NCBI RefSeq assembly: GCF_037975245.1
Contig: NC_092581.1
Location: forward strand, 8,805,303 to 8,869,302
Source: Apostichopus japonicus
Taxonomy: Eukaryota > Echinodermata > Holothuroidea > Aspidochirotida > Stichopodidae
Length of the DNA: 64,000 bases
Reading direction: 5' to 3'
The notes beneath the pieces were generated by a model. That model searched no databases. It worked only from the letters and a program-made list of their open reading frames with translations, and was not told the origin of the DNA. The translations under genes were made by a program, and so were the position numbers. Positions within the stretch are counted from its first letter, which is position 1, and each line of letters starts with the position of its first letter. Of this stretch, positions 38,438-51,192 are shown piece by piece.

Positions 38438-38484
38438 GGAGGAGGAGGAGGAGGAGGAGTAGGAGGAGGAGGAGGAGGAGGAGA
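38438..38484. repeat. (GGA)n microsatellite
   Basis: About 15 GGA/GAG triplets are interrupted once by GTAGGA. Arginine-rich and serine-rich frames across it are artefacts of the repeat. Confidence 0.95.
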
Positions 38485-38889
38485 TGAGATCTGGAATAAT
38501 TTGGGGTCTATCATGATACCTTTTTCGAGTCAGAACGAGAGTAGATGATTTAAAAAAAATTTGATGAAGTGAGTGAGAAGAACAGGCTACTTGTACACAG
38601 CTCTGAGAGATCCAAACTATAATAAAAAAATGTGCAAACCCAGATTTGCACATAAATTTACACCTACTGTAAAAGTGTATGTACAAACCATCCACTGGTG
38701 TCGTGGAGAGTAAACGATTGGAATATCAACAGTCACTGTTGGTGTAGAAGCATGCGATGAAGCAGGACAGCAATTCTTTGTCCCTTTAAACCCAAATGTT
38801 AAGGTGAATATCCCTTTCCCCACCACCCCTTTGTCTTTTTCCATTCACCTTTGTAGACTCACTGTAAATACCTGGTTTTTAAACGAATT

Positions 38890-39180
38890 ATCCATCTCTT
38901 CCGTTTGTCTCTTAGATCTCATCGTGAGAATGTCGTCCATGAAGAGAAGATGCCTGATCTTTTGTCGGCCGCATACGGCAGCATCGACAGTGTATCGGTC
39001 GCCGTGGACATGGAACGTACAGCTGCCGGCAGGCCACTCTGGATATATGTCGGATGGAGTCGTCATTGAAGATCAAAAGACAGCCAGAAGGCCGTGGAAA
39101 CAGATGACGAAAAACAGAAAAATGGTGTCCACCGTCCATGCCTCTCGCCCCCACCAACGTTGGTGCAGTTAAAGCAGCAG
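38890..39180. other. GC-rich patch with overlapping open frames, possible exon
   Basis: This patch has markedly more CpG than its surroundings and stays open in several frames on both strands for 70-120 codons. A pyrimidine-rich tract ending TCTCTTAG at about 38914 could be a plus-strand acceptor. No frame gives a domain I recognise, and overlapping open frames are expected wherever GC rises. It could be an exon, a retroposed fragment or a regulatory island. Confidence 0.2.
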
Positions 39181-41928
39181 GTTGGGTTTGGTCACTAAAA
39201 TAGCATAAACCCACTTCCTAGTAGGAACCTAAAGTAACACTTATTGTAGCATTTTTATTCATGTCAAATACTTTTGCCCAGATTTTTATGCAAAATTAGG
39301 TGTTGTAATTTAGTTACGCCTGGTAACAAGTGATCTAGGCAGAGAGAGGTTAAGTTATTATAATTATTTTTTAAGAGTAACAAACATTTCTGAACATTCT
39401 AAAATGTTTGTTTTGACAACAATACCACAAGTGAATCACATGACAATTTCGCTATTGTAAGTGCGTGCATGGCAGGAATACTACGTTATGCTGCCAACAC
39501 AACCCGCTCTACATTTAAGGGTTTCCTGATCCTATCATTAACCTTTCTCTATTAAGAATTGTAAGTTTAAAAAAGTTGTTTCCAACTAAGTGAGACATTT
39601 ACAAATTTAAAGTTGTTAAATTTGTTTGTGTCCTGGGAGGACATTGCATAACACTAAGTAAGAGCAGACTTGCATTAAGTCAACAATGCATTGGTCCTGA
39701 AGATCACTTCCTTCTGGCATTTTTCTTTTAATTATTATTATTATGATTTTTTTATTTTTGATCTATAAATCCCAACCATTGGCAAACGATTGCAATTACA
39801 TCTCATCAGAGTCACGAACGTTTCTTAGAATTGTTGGTCGCCAGGTACCATTTCACCAGGATCAAGTCACAGAGCTTTTTCCCCTTCAAAGCACTTAACA
39901 CTCATCATTCTGCCCAGTCTGCCTGAATGATAATTATGTATTGCTGTGCTATTTGTCCTGTTGGTGCAAAGTCTGTGATTTTTGCAATGCTTTCACAGGA
40001 AAATAGAGATTAACATTAACAAACAAAAAAAAGGAAAAACTTTTTTTTAAAAAAGGTGCCAATTTTTTTCCTATTGACATTTTCTTTATTTTTGGATATA
40101 TACTACATTTAACAGTTGGTTTTAGACTACAGTAAGCACACTGACGGCAGGTTTACTTAAAGAGAGGAGTCCAAGATTTTATTCCAACTTTCCAACTATC
40201 ATGGCAGCTCTTATCCAGTATTCATGGTGGTAATTTTCGCTGTATACTTATTTCCCAAGAAATTTGTGGAGAGAAAACTTAGAGAAAATCAACCAACTTT
40301 TTGAATATTCGAAAGCCTTAAACCTAAAACGAAGAAGAGAATAAATGGTGCAGTTCAGTGACACAATGTTACATCTTGCCTGAACTTCTGTAGTTTTTTG
40401 CAAAATATTTCTGTCATTTAAAATACCGACTTTGTCCTTGATTTTTAGTTCATTGTGCACTGTATGCTTTGTAGCATGATTCTTGGAATAGGAATAAACC
40501 CTCATATCTTCTGCTTTAAGTACCTGGTAACAATCTACCATGGCAGACATTTTAGAATGATGTCTTCAATTTCATGAGTAGGTCATAAAACCTTTTTTTT
40601 TGTTTCATCAGAGTATAGTCTTTGGTGTGGTAGAACCTCTCTTAGTCAACGAATGAATAAATTTAAGACAGGGAAAAAGTTTTTGCTAAACTCTGAATAC
40701 GCTAGTTAATGGTTAAGATCTATAGGAAATGCAGGGCATTTAGGATTTGACGTCAGCACTTTGACCTTGTTAAACTGACTGTTACAGTTGTCAGAGAGAT
40801 TTCCCAAAGATAGTAAATATGGTAGTTACCCCTGCATTGTTAGAAGTACAAGAAGCCCCCCCCCAAAGAAAAAATGTAAAAGTATCATTAAAATGTATAT
40901 TATGTTACTTTAGAAACAATAAGACAACATTCTTGTAAATTGCTTTAAAAGAAATTGCAAGAACATGGCAAGTACATTTTGCAACTACTGACTATAAATT
41001 AGATGGTTATATCTGATATTTAGTTTTAAACCTCATAGCAGTAATACTGGTGCTGTACTGTTCTGCATCTCTGACTTTCACCACCTTAGAACCTGTAGAA
41101 ATCAATCCATGGGCTGTAGCCCTTCAATGAAATTGAAAATGTTCTACTAACTGAAGATACAGCTTGTTAAACACTTCACTAAAACCAAAGTTGCTCCACA
41201 TTGATTTGCGTAGGAGAACCGCTACTTACAAGTCATTCAATATCTGTCATTAAACATGCTGAAAGTTCATGAATAAATAACTAATCAAAACTGAACATAA
41301 AAAAAAAGTAAAACCTGGCCATGGTGCAACTTTGATGACTTGTGAAAGTGTAAGAGTTTGATGGTAGCAGGTGAGTCACTGATATGATACTTCCTGTGAT
41401 CGTCACATGTGTCAGCAAGCAGGTTTATCAGGATCCGATTACCTTCAGGAAGTAACCCGGGGCACGTGTAGTTTCTGTCAGTGATTGTCAATAAATGAAA
41501 ACAAAAAGTGGGAGTACGAATGGGTGGGAGGTGGAGTGGGGGAGGGGGGGTTGTTTCACTTGTAAAGATTGATAATCCAAAACTTGAGATGATTCACAGC
41601 AAATGAAGTGATATTAATTAAGAAAAGTTGGTATTAATTAGGAATATAACTTCTGACTCTGAGTCTCAAACTTATAAGCGATCTTAGAAGGAAACTTGAA
41701 ATAAATCTTCATATTGACATCTCTAGGTAGGTTAATATGGAAAGTCTTGTGTGCTTTTCCATAACTTAATTCAGGCGAAAACTAGTTAAACTGCTTACAT
41801 TTGACTATCAATTCTACTATTTGACTACCATTTGACTTTCCATTCTATTACCAGTCATAACCATATTTAACCTGTCACTGCAAGTTTGGCAGAAGTGCTG
41901 TTAAAACATGAAACTAAGGTGACCTTGA

Positions 41929-42289
41929 GTGTAGCTTACATATAATCTGTATAAGAAACACACCTATGTAAACTCATACAAACTCAAAGAGGTGTAGCTT
42001 ACATATAATCTGTATGAGAAACACACCTATGTAAACTCATACAAACTCAAAGGGGTGTAGCTTACATATAATCTGTATAAGAAACACACCTATGTAAACT
42101 CATACGAACTCAAAGGGGTGTAGCTTACATATAATCTGTATTAGAAACACACCTATGTAAACTCATACAAACTCAAAGGGGTGTAGCTTACATATAATCT
42201 GTATTAGAAACACACCTATGTAAACTCATACAAACTCAAAGGGGTGTAGCTTACATATAATCTGTATTAGAACACACCTATGTAAACTC
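41929..42289. repeat. 63-bp minisatellite, about six units
   Basis: Units begin with GTGTAGCTTACATATAATCT at 41929, 41992, 42055, 42118, 42181 and 42244, all exactly 63 bases apart. The last unit is truncated at about 42289 and has lost one A. Units differ at only one to three positions, so the array is young or homogenised. Although 63 is a multiple of three, all frames contain stops, so it is not a protein repeat. Confidence 0.96.
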
Positions 42290-42469
42290 AGTTGAAAAAA
42301 AGAAAGATTTTTTTGTTTCGTGTATGATTCCTTGCCTCGTACGCAATTGAAAATCCATTCATAGAAGAGATTCTTTTTTTTTGATCACTGACTTCCATTG
42401 TTCCAAGTAGCAATTGGAAGGTTACTGTTTGTAAGGATCGAGAACATGTGAATACATGAAAGGCCGCCA

Positions 42470-42870
42470 TGTGGCTCTCCAATTGTCATTACCGCCGCCG
42501 CAACAGAAGCATTTTAAAAAGAGAAAATTACACTTTTTGTGCACAATGACGTCAAGCCCTTTGGTTAATTGTCATACTCTGTTGGGTGAACAACCCTCAG
42601 TAGCTATTCATTACAGTAAATGATGCTTGTCATTGTGCGCATTTGGCCTAAAATGGGAGGCTAATGAATAGGCAAGAAACGTAGACAGACGTAGGAACCA
42701 GAAAATCATGTGATAAAAACACCAAAGAGATGAAAAGGAAACAACTTTGTCATTAGATGTCATTCCTGCTGCGAGCGAAGGGTTGCGTCAGAAATTGACC
42801 TGAATGGCGGCTCTTTCGGCATAAGTTGATATTGATGGGTGATTTAAGGCTTTTGTCAGGAAATCAACTA
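42470..42870. promoter_or_regulatory. Possible cis-regulatory island beside the minisatellite
   Basis: Starting about 180 bases after the 63-bp array, this segment is complex sequence with raised CpG (CCGCCGCCGC near 42493, GCGAGCGAAGG near 42773). It has SOX-like words (CAATTGTC, CATTGTG, ACTTTGTC) and ATGACGTCAA at 42547-42556, a near-CRE. It lacks an open frame and simple repeats. Function is inference. Confidence 0.2.
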
Positions 42871-44182
42871 TGAACACATGTTGCGAAGAATTACGGAAAG
42901 AGAGAGAGAGGGAGATGGTAATAGACTTGTATGTATAAGTGAAGGACAAGGTTATCACATCAAAATTTTGCAACCTTGGCCAAATATTTTATGACGTCAA
43001 AGTGATATAAATATTTTTGGGGGCAAAGGATCTGATGCGTTGAACGATTTCTGCAAAGGTCAATTTATGTAGCCAAATCAGATTTGCTGTTTAATACATG
43101 ACTTTCCAAAAAGGGACATTTTCAATACCTGATGAACACCAGTACATGCATATGCATCACTGCACACAAACACAGGTACAATGAACTTGTGAATATTTTG
43201 GTTAGTTTACCATGTCAGTGGTAAGAGAGGTAACATGTGCTACGAACACAGTCAGGAATTGTTTACATTTTGTCTCTGGGGATGACAGGAAAGGAAATGG
43301 AGATCTAACAATGCCAACAATTTTTCCTTGGTGCAAACACCCGGGAATATTCCCATCTTTCTATCTCTGTCTTGCCTTTTTTAGTTTTATCAGGAATCCA
43401 ACCCAACTTTCTATTTTTCCAGATGTCGAAAGGATAATGTTTTTCTGTAAAGCCAAATGTGGGAAAATATAAAAGATACTCAATTTCATGATACCCTGAC
43501 AGGGGGGGGAAAGGAAAACAGCAGAAGTTTGTTGATTGGTTAAAGTGAAGACCTTTCCAACACCACCACCCTGCGTGGGTTTGGACAAGGTATAAAAAGC
43601 CTTATTTTCAGCTTGATCTGAGGGAAAGAATGCCAGGGCTAAAAATATTTTGGTTTTGAGTATTCCCACATTTTGCCATATAAAAACATCATGTTTTCAA
43701 GTTGCAATGAAAAATAACACTGATACAGTTTGCAGATGGTTGCATACATTGCTTATGTCATTTTCTTAATATGTTGGAGTGGGCGATTTCTAAGAGGAAT
43801 GTGCTACAAATTTTAAGAAAGTAATATGTGCATGGTTGGATAAGATGTTGCGGTGTTTAACATGTAAAGCAATGGAGAGGAGGAGGTATATACTATAAGA
43901 GATGTCATAAATTTGTGTTTTAATGAGGTTTATTTGGGAATGCCCATATGGGTGTGGATGTTGGTCGTTGAAGGGCAAGAAGTGTTACACTAAGTTATAA
44001 TCGTGTTTAGTAGTCTGAAAGAATGGTCGAGTCTGTTTCATTATCTTTTGTGTTTCTACTCATATTCATAAAATGATTTTCATTGAATAACAACATTTCC
44101 TTACCTATTTTTCCTGAAAGAGGGTTTCTGAATGGTAGCAAAGGAGTTGTTGTGATTGGCACTTCTGGTGACCTTTGCAGAC

Positions 44183-44212
44183 AGGGATAGAGGGTAGGGA
44201 GGGGGAGGGGAA
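44183..44212 (+). other. G-quadruplex-prone tract
   Basis: At least four runs of three or more G separated by short loops are present on the plus strand (GGGATAGAGGGTAGGGAGGG and onward). This satisfies the usual intramolecular quadruplex pattern. Confidence 0.6.
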
Positions 44213-47200
44213 GAGTGCAGTGGTTGATTTTGTGATTTAACAAGTGTGAAAAATCTGCCTGCACTAGAAAAGTAAAAAATAAGTAGAATTTACTCTCCAG
44301 ACGTGGCTTGTGATAACTGAGTACATTTGTGTAAAAGTGTGAATTTCTTACTCCAGAATAAATTGTAATTTAGACAAGTGAACTTGGATATAAAACATAT
44401 TTTAAGAGGGAAAAAGATTTTATTATTATATTCTTTTAATATCACTGTGGCCTTAACAAATAGAAAGAAGAAAAAACATAGATCGTTTCATCAGACGCTG
44501 AAAGAATTTAAGTATTCTCTGAAATTTAACCTTTATGGACATTTATCTTGAAAGTATTGTATATACCTTGATACAAAATTTTCTATTCTAGTAAAATAGA
44601 GATATTAAGAAGAAGAAAAAAGGCAAAAAATCTTTAAATAAGTAAAAACTTTAACTTAAAAATGCAGTTGAGATAAGAGAAGTGTTTAGGAGCTTAAAAG
44701 GAGTGAGTGAGATCAGTAGATTTGCAGGGACTTAATAATATTCTGACTAGTATTTTTCTGTCCTTGGTAAAGTTTGTAAAAACGTTCTTTAAAATTGTAT
44801 CGCTGCTTAATAACAAGTGCTGGCTTGGCTCAGGTCGAACAGAAGGTGGATGTATGTACCTTACTGTTCGAATAAAACACAGAGAGTGTCTTGTGGATGT
44901 TATCGTGTGATGTAAATTAATTCCAGGCAGCTTCTGCTTCAATACGTCTATTTGATACTTTTTGTAGTAAGCAAAATGTTTATTTTGTGACTGTATTAAG
45001 ACATGAAGTTTTATCTGCCAAACAAAACTTTCTGTTATGCCATGAGAAGAGTAAAGAATTCAATGCTTCACAAAGGAGTGGTGCCATAATGGGGGATGGC
45101 GGGGTGGGGCGATGGCATAGCACTTCAAAATTTGAATTTGAAAAATTTTACCTATTAGCAAACACCCACCCCCCCCTCCCCCTACCAATATATATATATT
45201 TGAAACGGTAATGAGTTGGAAAATACAGAACATTGAAAAAACTTCCAGGCCTCCGACTCTATATACAGTCGCCCTAACCAACTGTAATTTTTGACACTAT
45301 TTCGTACTTTTAGTATGTTTGGAGTGGGGAAGGGGGAATGTCATTTACCATTTTAAATTGAGACTTTTCCATGCGACTTCCCTCGGTGATGAGCATTGTT
45401 AACATAAAAATGGTTTCTTCTGTACGGTCTCACCTCATATTGCTGTAACATGAGTTTTCTAAGCTGATACTTTTCTTTGAAGGGAATTTTTGTGCTTTTC
45501 TTTATGTATGGGATAATCATGTAAATATGTACTGCTTGTGTGTGCGTGTGTGTGTGTAGAAATCACTCTAGTGTAAAAGAAATTCATGTTATTACCAATG
45601 TTAATTTTTATAGCTAATTAAAAATGAAGCTGACAAAATGAGCAGACATTTTCATTTTGAAGGCTTGACAGTTTAATATGTACTTCACAAGCAGCATACC
45701 AGAGTTTTAAATCTTCCAGTTGGAAACAACCATCCTTTATGTGTTGTCGATCAAGTATGTTTGTTAACCCTCGCTGTATGAGCTGTATTGAAGAATGGCC
45801 CAAGTCATTTAGCATTGTATCACCCATGTGGACACAATTTACACTACTAGATAGGCAAGTGCTCTAAGAAAGACATTTTTCACTCAGAAGAATAAGTTTT
45901 TTTCCCTTTCATGTACATTTGAGTACACTTTATATTGAGATGAAAAGGCTCAAATTGGTAGTACAGAGGGTTCATGATAGGTACAAAAGCTTGAAAAGTA
46001 TACAGCACAATGGCTTGAGTTCTAGGCGCAAGCCTTACCAGAGCTTGAGGTCCAGGTACAAAGCAGTGCATTATTGTTTGCACCATTGATTTCAACCTGC
46101 CTCTAGTTTTAACATTCCCTGGATAAATTTACTACAGATGATTTATTGGTGGTGAGAGATGACATTCTTAGGGTCTGTCTAAATTCTCTGAAATGGGTTT
46201 CAAAAAAGTTATGGAAAGATTTAGGAACTGGGGTCAATTTCTATTGTTGGTTTGCCTTTTAAAATACAGAACTTGTTTGTTGTGTAAAATTGTATAAATG
46301 CTTGAAGACCTGTGGTGTTCTTATAACCTCACTGAAACATGTTTGTCTGTGCCTGTGTGATTAATAAGTGTGTGTTTGTACATATTTACAATTTCTTCTT
46401 GTCATATGCAAAAAACACAGCATAGTATTTTTTTTTTTTTTTTTTTGGCTCTCCTGATAATATTTAGGTAGTGTATAACATTATTTTATTCATTGGGTAT
46501 CAGTGTTATGCAAACTGGACAAAAAACATAAAAAGGGGGTAAGCTGACCAGCTTAGACCAGTGTTTCATCATAAACAATGGTTTCTTTGTCCACATCAAG
46601 GGATTAAGGGTGGGTAACACTTAACAACAAAAGCAACAAAAGACGAAAAATGTATAAATAAATGTTTGTTATGGTGTGAAGTATTTAACGTAACAATATG
46701 CTGCACATTTGAACCATTGCCTTCTCTCACATTTCACCTGCCCCCTACCCCTCCCCCCTCACCTTACATCTTTGTCTTTGTTTGGTTGTGCTCGTACTAT
46801 ATGGTATCTTGGTTGTCATGTACTGAACTTTGATGGCTGACATTTAATAATATCATTACAAAAACAGTTTGGGGGAGTTTTGTAAACCCCCCCCCCCCCC
46901 TGTTGCAACTCCTTCATTGTTGCCGACAGTGTTCATCGAAGTTAGCAAAAACACACACACACTCTCTCTCCAGTCTCCCTCTCATAGCTCAGGCATATAA
47001 AAAGCAAACAAAAGCCGCCGGAGTTTTTTAATTTGTAATAGAAAAAATAATATTTGCAATCTGTCTTCAGAGATGGTGTGAAATTTATCTGCCAGCTAGA
47101 ATTTCATTTGTACTGTGGTATTTTGAGAGGATGCTGTAGGACATGTTCTCAGGGGGAATTACCGGCAGATAGTGGTCTCCGAAACACTCTAATGAAAATT

Positions 47201-49517
47201 GGAGGAAACTGATTTTGCTCAGTTTCTCTCGTTCTCCCGCCCCGTCCATCCTTGTTAAATGGTAAATGTTTCCATAAAAGTGCATTAGTCCTTTTGCCAT
47301 CTCCCTCATTACTCACTAGTAGAGTCTGGGGAAAGAAGAGTTTATTAGAGGAAATTGAATTCATTGCCAAGGTTTGAAATCCTTGAACAAGGTATGGAAT
47401 GCCAGAAAGAAAAGAAAAAAGACATTCTTTTGGTTTCTCCCATTGATGCTTATTTTATTTTATTTTGCCCTGTTATTAAGGTTTAGAATAGTAACGAAGC
47501 TGAATATCTTAAGGAATCTTCATGTGACTGAAATTTGTCTTCCGGAGTAGAGCGCTCTTCATCGAACGTTGAAAATTCTCAGAACTTGTTAGTTACATCC
47601 CAAAATGTGTTCTCAACCTCTTCACTTGTAAGCTCCTCAGCCTATACGATGGAGATTGAAAAGGTGTATAACCTTCACACAATTAGTTTCCTGTTTAGAT
47701 CATTTTCAGACAAGAAAACTAAATATGACATGCTGCTATCTATATAAATTAATCAAAAGAAGATATTTTTGGCTATTTATTTATCCAATCTTGTTTTACT
47801 ATGGGTGTTGTAGCATACATTTGTGCTTTTGTATACCCAAATTCTCCTCCTCGGATTAAATGTAGGCACCTCGGGGAAGAAAGAAAAGAAATCATTTAGC
47901 ATGTTCGGTCTGACCTTTCGAAATGCCAGATAGGTTTAAAACCTGTGGCAAGCCCCGCTCATTTGCATCGTTAGCCTATAGCAAATCAGCTTTGCATCTC
48001 AAGGAATGGATGCTACTGGACTTGTTGCATGCTGTTGCATTTCTTATGATACTTAGCATTCGTGTGAATATCAAGCTTCCGTACGTCCTTTGGGATAACC
48101 TACTTTTCAACGACCGGGGATGTATTCTTCTTCCGATGTGTCGCTCTACGTGCTTTCTCCATCTAACAACTCATTGTGATTTTCCACCCCTAGTGCCCCA
48201 TCTAACAGTGTGTAAGCATTCTGCATAACATAGGGCAGAACCCTAGTCGTTAATGCAAGAAATTTATATATTTCTCTCTCCTTTTTTTTTTGGGAATAAT
48301 TTGTTTCTGAATTTTAATAACTCATTATGCAGAATTTCTTGCAGCGCAGGTAAAATCTGTCACAAATCCCTTGCAAAGCACACGGCAAAAATATATATTA
48401 GCAGTCTTAAAGGTGAATCTCGGTATCATTTTACAGCTGAACTAGTTGATTTGGCAATATACTCTTGATGGTATTCCCTTTGAATTAGACCTAAAACTGA
48501 AACCTGAATATTTATGAAGCAGGTTGTTCGCCCGCCCATTGGTTGGTTCGTCCTCTAAAGAATGTCCGCAGCAGTGATGTCACTACCAGTCACAAGACTC
48601 AGTCGTGTTATTATTATTAGTGACACTTCCCTCAAAAAAAAACAGGGTGCCGCTTTACAGTGAAAAAGATTGTAACCTTTATATGACAAGGCCATCTAAA
48701 GATTTGTTCTAAATTACCTCATTTTGAAACTGTTTACTCCAAATAGCAAAGCCAAACTGTCAGGATATGTCCTAATCCCAACTGCCATGTTTTAAATTGA
48801 GGTCTTGTCATCTCTTTATCCTTTATGATTTTACTCTTTTTTTTTTGCCGGTGTAAATTGTAACTAGGCCCCAAACAAGCAAGATACGGTAATGTTTTTA
48901 AAAAGAGAGCGTGGCCCGGGGTCTTTACAGAGCAAGAGAGAGAGAGAGGAGATTGCAACCCACTTTTTTTTTTGTAGAATTGGCACATTTATTCCAAAGG
49001 GACCTTGGAAAGTTGAAACGTTACACTTCTAATGGCTTAAATAGCTTCCAGTCATGTCAAGCCGAAAGGAAAGTGAAATTATAAGGTATCTGAACTTTGC
49101 TGGAAGGGCCTTTTTTGATTTTTAAATTTCTAATGGTAGGTCCTTGACACCACTGACAAGGGGGAGAGGTTGTAGCCTGCTGTAGTAAAGTGAGGATCTG
49201 GCAAGGGTTGATGTATCATTAAGCTTGGAAGATAAGTTAAATACAACCAAAAACGAATGCAGAAATGGATATGGGCTAAGGAAAGGTATCAATGGATTCC
49301 TCAGGTGTGAGCTGGATGGTGTTGTTTCTATTCATGGAGAGGCATAAATATTCATGTTTTTCTGTTAGTTTTGGGGGTGTGTAAGGTATCAGTAAAATTC
49401 TTCTCCATCCTGTCAAACACTACCACTTACTGACTACCTACTATGGGAGATGTATTTCAAGATTTAATTGTGGCCTTCAAACAATTCAATTAAAGTACCA
49501 AATTATAGTGCCAAACA

Positions 49518-49551
49518 GGGGGTTAGGGGAGGGGGTGGGAGAGGGAGAGGG
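49518..49551 (+). other. G-quadruplex-prone tract
   Basis: Six G-runs with loops of one to three bases lie on the plus strand (GGGGGTTAGGGGAGGGGGTG and onward). This satisfies the usual quadruplex pattern. Confidence 0.6.
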
Positions 49552-51078
49552 TGCAACTATGTCTCATGTGGAGATCATTGACCTAGAAAAAAAATTACTT
49601 TTCATGAATTATATTTTAGTCGTAGCCTACTCACTGCAACAAGTTGCATCGGTATTTACCCAGGTGCTTTCTGCGGTGAATGTGGAAGCAAAACCTTCTC
49701 ACAAAATTTCATCTTATCAAAGATAAAACAGCTACTATTTTGTGAACTATTTGCAGAAATAAACGGAAAGGAATGAGTTTCCTGAAAACTCACCATTCAG
49801 TCGACCGACCTTTACCCTGCCAGACAGAAGTTTAAATTCGTTTTTTGGGACAACAACAATTTGAAGCATTCCAATGTATTGGCCATTAATGGGTGTCCTT
49901 TCCTGGTCTTATAGTTGGCGGTGGTTCACGTTTCCCGGAAAAGTGATGGGATGTCAGATAAGATCTATGGTATTAACATAAACCCTGTCATAGGAAGCTA
50001 TGTGGTAGCTCTGTTTGTCAAATCTTCCTGCTGGAAATTCCAAAGGTATTGCTTCATTCTAGTCATCGACTTTTCAAAGAAATATTTTGGGAGAACGTTC
50101 AAAATAAGATTGTGATTTTGTTTACTGAGGTAGTATGGTCATAGTGCTATGGGAATGAATGGAATGGGGGGGGGGAGGAATATATATATATATATATATA
50201 ATTTCAGCTTTGTTAAAAATTGTGTGGTTGTAAATATTGCAAAAGAAATGTGACTAAGGGCTTTGTTGTTGATCCCAATAAATGGAAGTGTTCTTGGAAC
50301 AGTATACCTCTGCTCGCCCCCTCCCAAACCCCCTAAAAATAAGGAAGGGGGAGAAACCAAAATTCTTGAAAGAGATAGCAAATTTCCTCCTGGCAAATTT
50401 CAATGGGTTTAAAAATCCCATTTTCTTCCTGCGATTGAAATTATTCTCATGTGATTGAAAGACAAAAGACCATTTTGTTTCAAATTCCTCTATGCGATTG
50501 ATCAAAGAGTTTAGAAGTAACCTCTGACTGTGACGACTACAGCAACCCTCAAAATGCTAATGTTAAGTGCAACATTTAATACTGACGATTTAAGACAAAA
50601 AATAGTAAGACTTTAAAACGCATTGAGCTTGAAAAGGCAGGGGCTTCCTGCGTCACAGGCTTTTAACAGTGATAGTTGTATCTCTTTTCAGTGGAGCAGA
50701 TTTAACTACCATACATAATTTATGTTCTCTCTCGTTAGGACTCTTCTTCTCTACATAACTTTAATGCATTGGCACTGCAATTATCACAGAACAGTGGTAA
50801 GGCTGAAGTGTCAGACCCTTGTACATTTATGTTTGCCATTCTCCCCGCGGTCTGGGTATTTAAAGGGGTCGCAAAATTTCAGAAGTACTCGAGGGTTTGG
50901 GAGAAGTGACTTTTGCAAGTCGTGGTAAAAGAAGAGTGGGGGTGGGGGTGGTGAGTAAGCATTGAGTTTATAGACAGTGTTTAAAGAGATTTCTTTTCTT
51001 GGGTTAGAATTTTTTTAAATTTGTTGCAGAATTTGAATTAAACTAGAGACTGGTTTGTGAAGACAGCTATATTTCTGG

Positions 51079-51192
51079 TTGAACCCCCAGTTCAACCCTG
51101 CCTTATCCACCCAGTGCAACCCTCCCTCAACCCCCCCCCCCCATGCAACCCTCATCCCCCAAAGTGAAACCCTTCCTCATCCCCACCAATTC
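51079..51192. repeat. C-rich imperfect repeat
   Basis: The plus strand carries repeated TTCAACCCT/GCAACCCTC-like words at roughly 25-30-base intervals, including a poly(C)14 run. The strand bias is strong, with almost no G. It resembles a decayed minisatellite. Confidence 0.5.

Larger units (their letters stand above)
35242..41928. other. Non-coding stretch with local duplications
   Basis: No gene recognised. It contains two short tandem duplications (35435-35569, 37565-37758), the second member of a dispersed repeat pair (37075-37200), a GGA microsatellite and a GC-richer patch with overlapping open frames (38890-39180). Otherwise it is AT-rich low-complexity DNA. Confidence 0.6.

Noticed and set aside
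38290-38487. Arginine-rich frame and its serine-rich antisense
   Set aside because: Both derive from the GGA microsatellite.
41929-42289. 63-bp array as a repeated protein domain
   Set aside because: The unit is a multiple of three, but every frame contains stop codons.
41929-42289. 63-bp array as a CRISPR array
   Set aside because: Whole units are repeated with no unique spacers, and the context is a eukaryotic genome.
47923-48228. 101-codon frame containing an ATTTGCAT octamer
   Set aside because: No domain or splice signals, and the composition looks like ordinary non-coding DNA. The octamer alone does not support a regulatory call.
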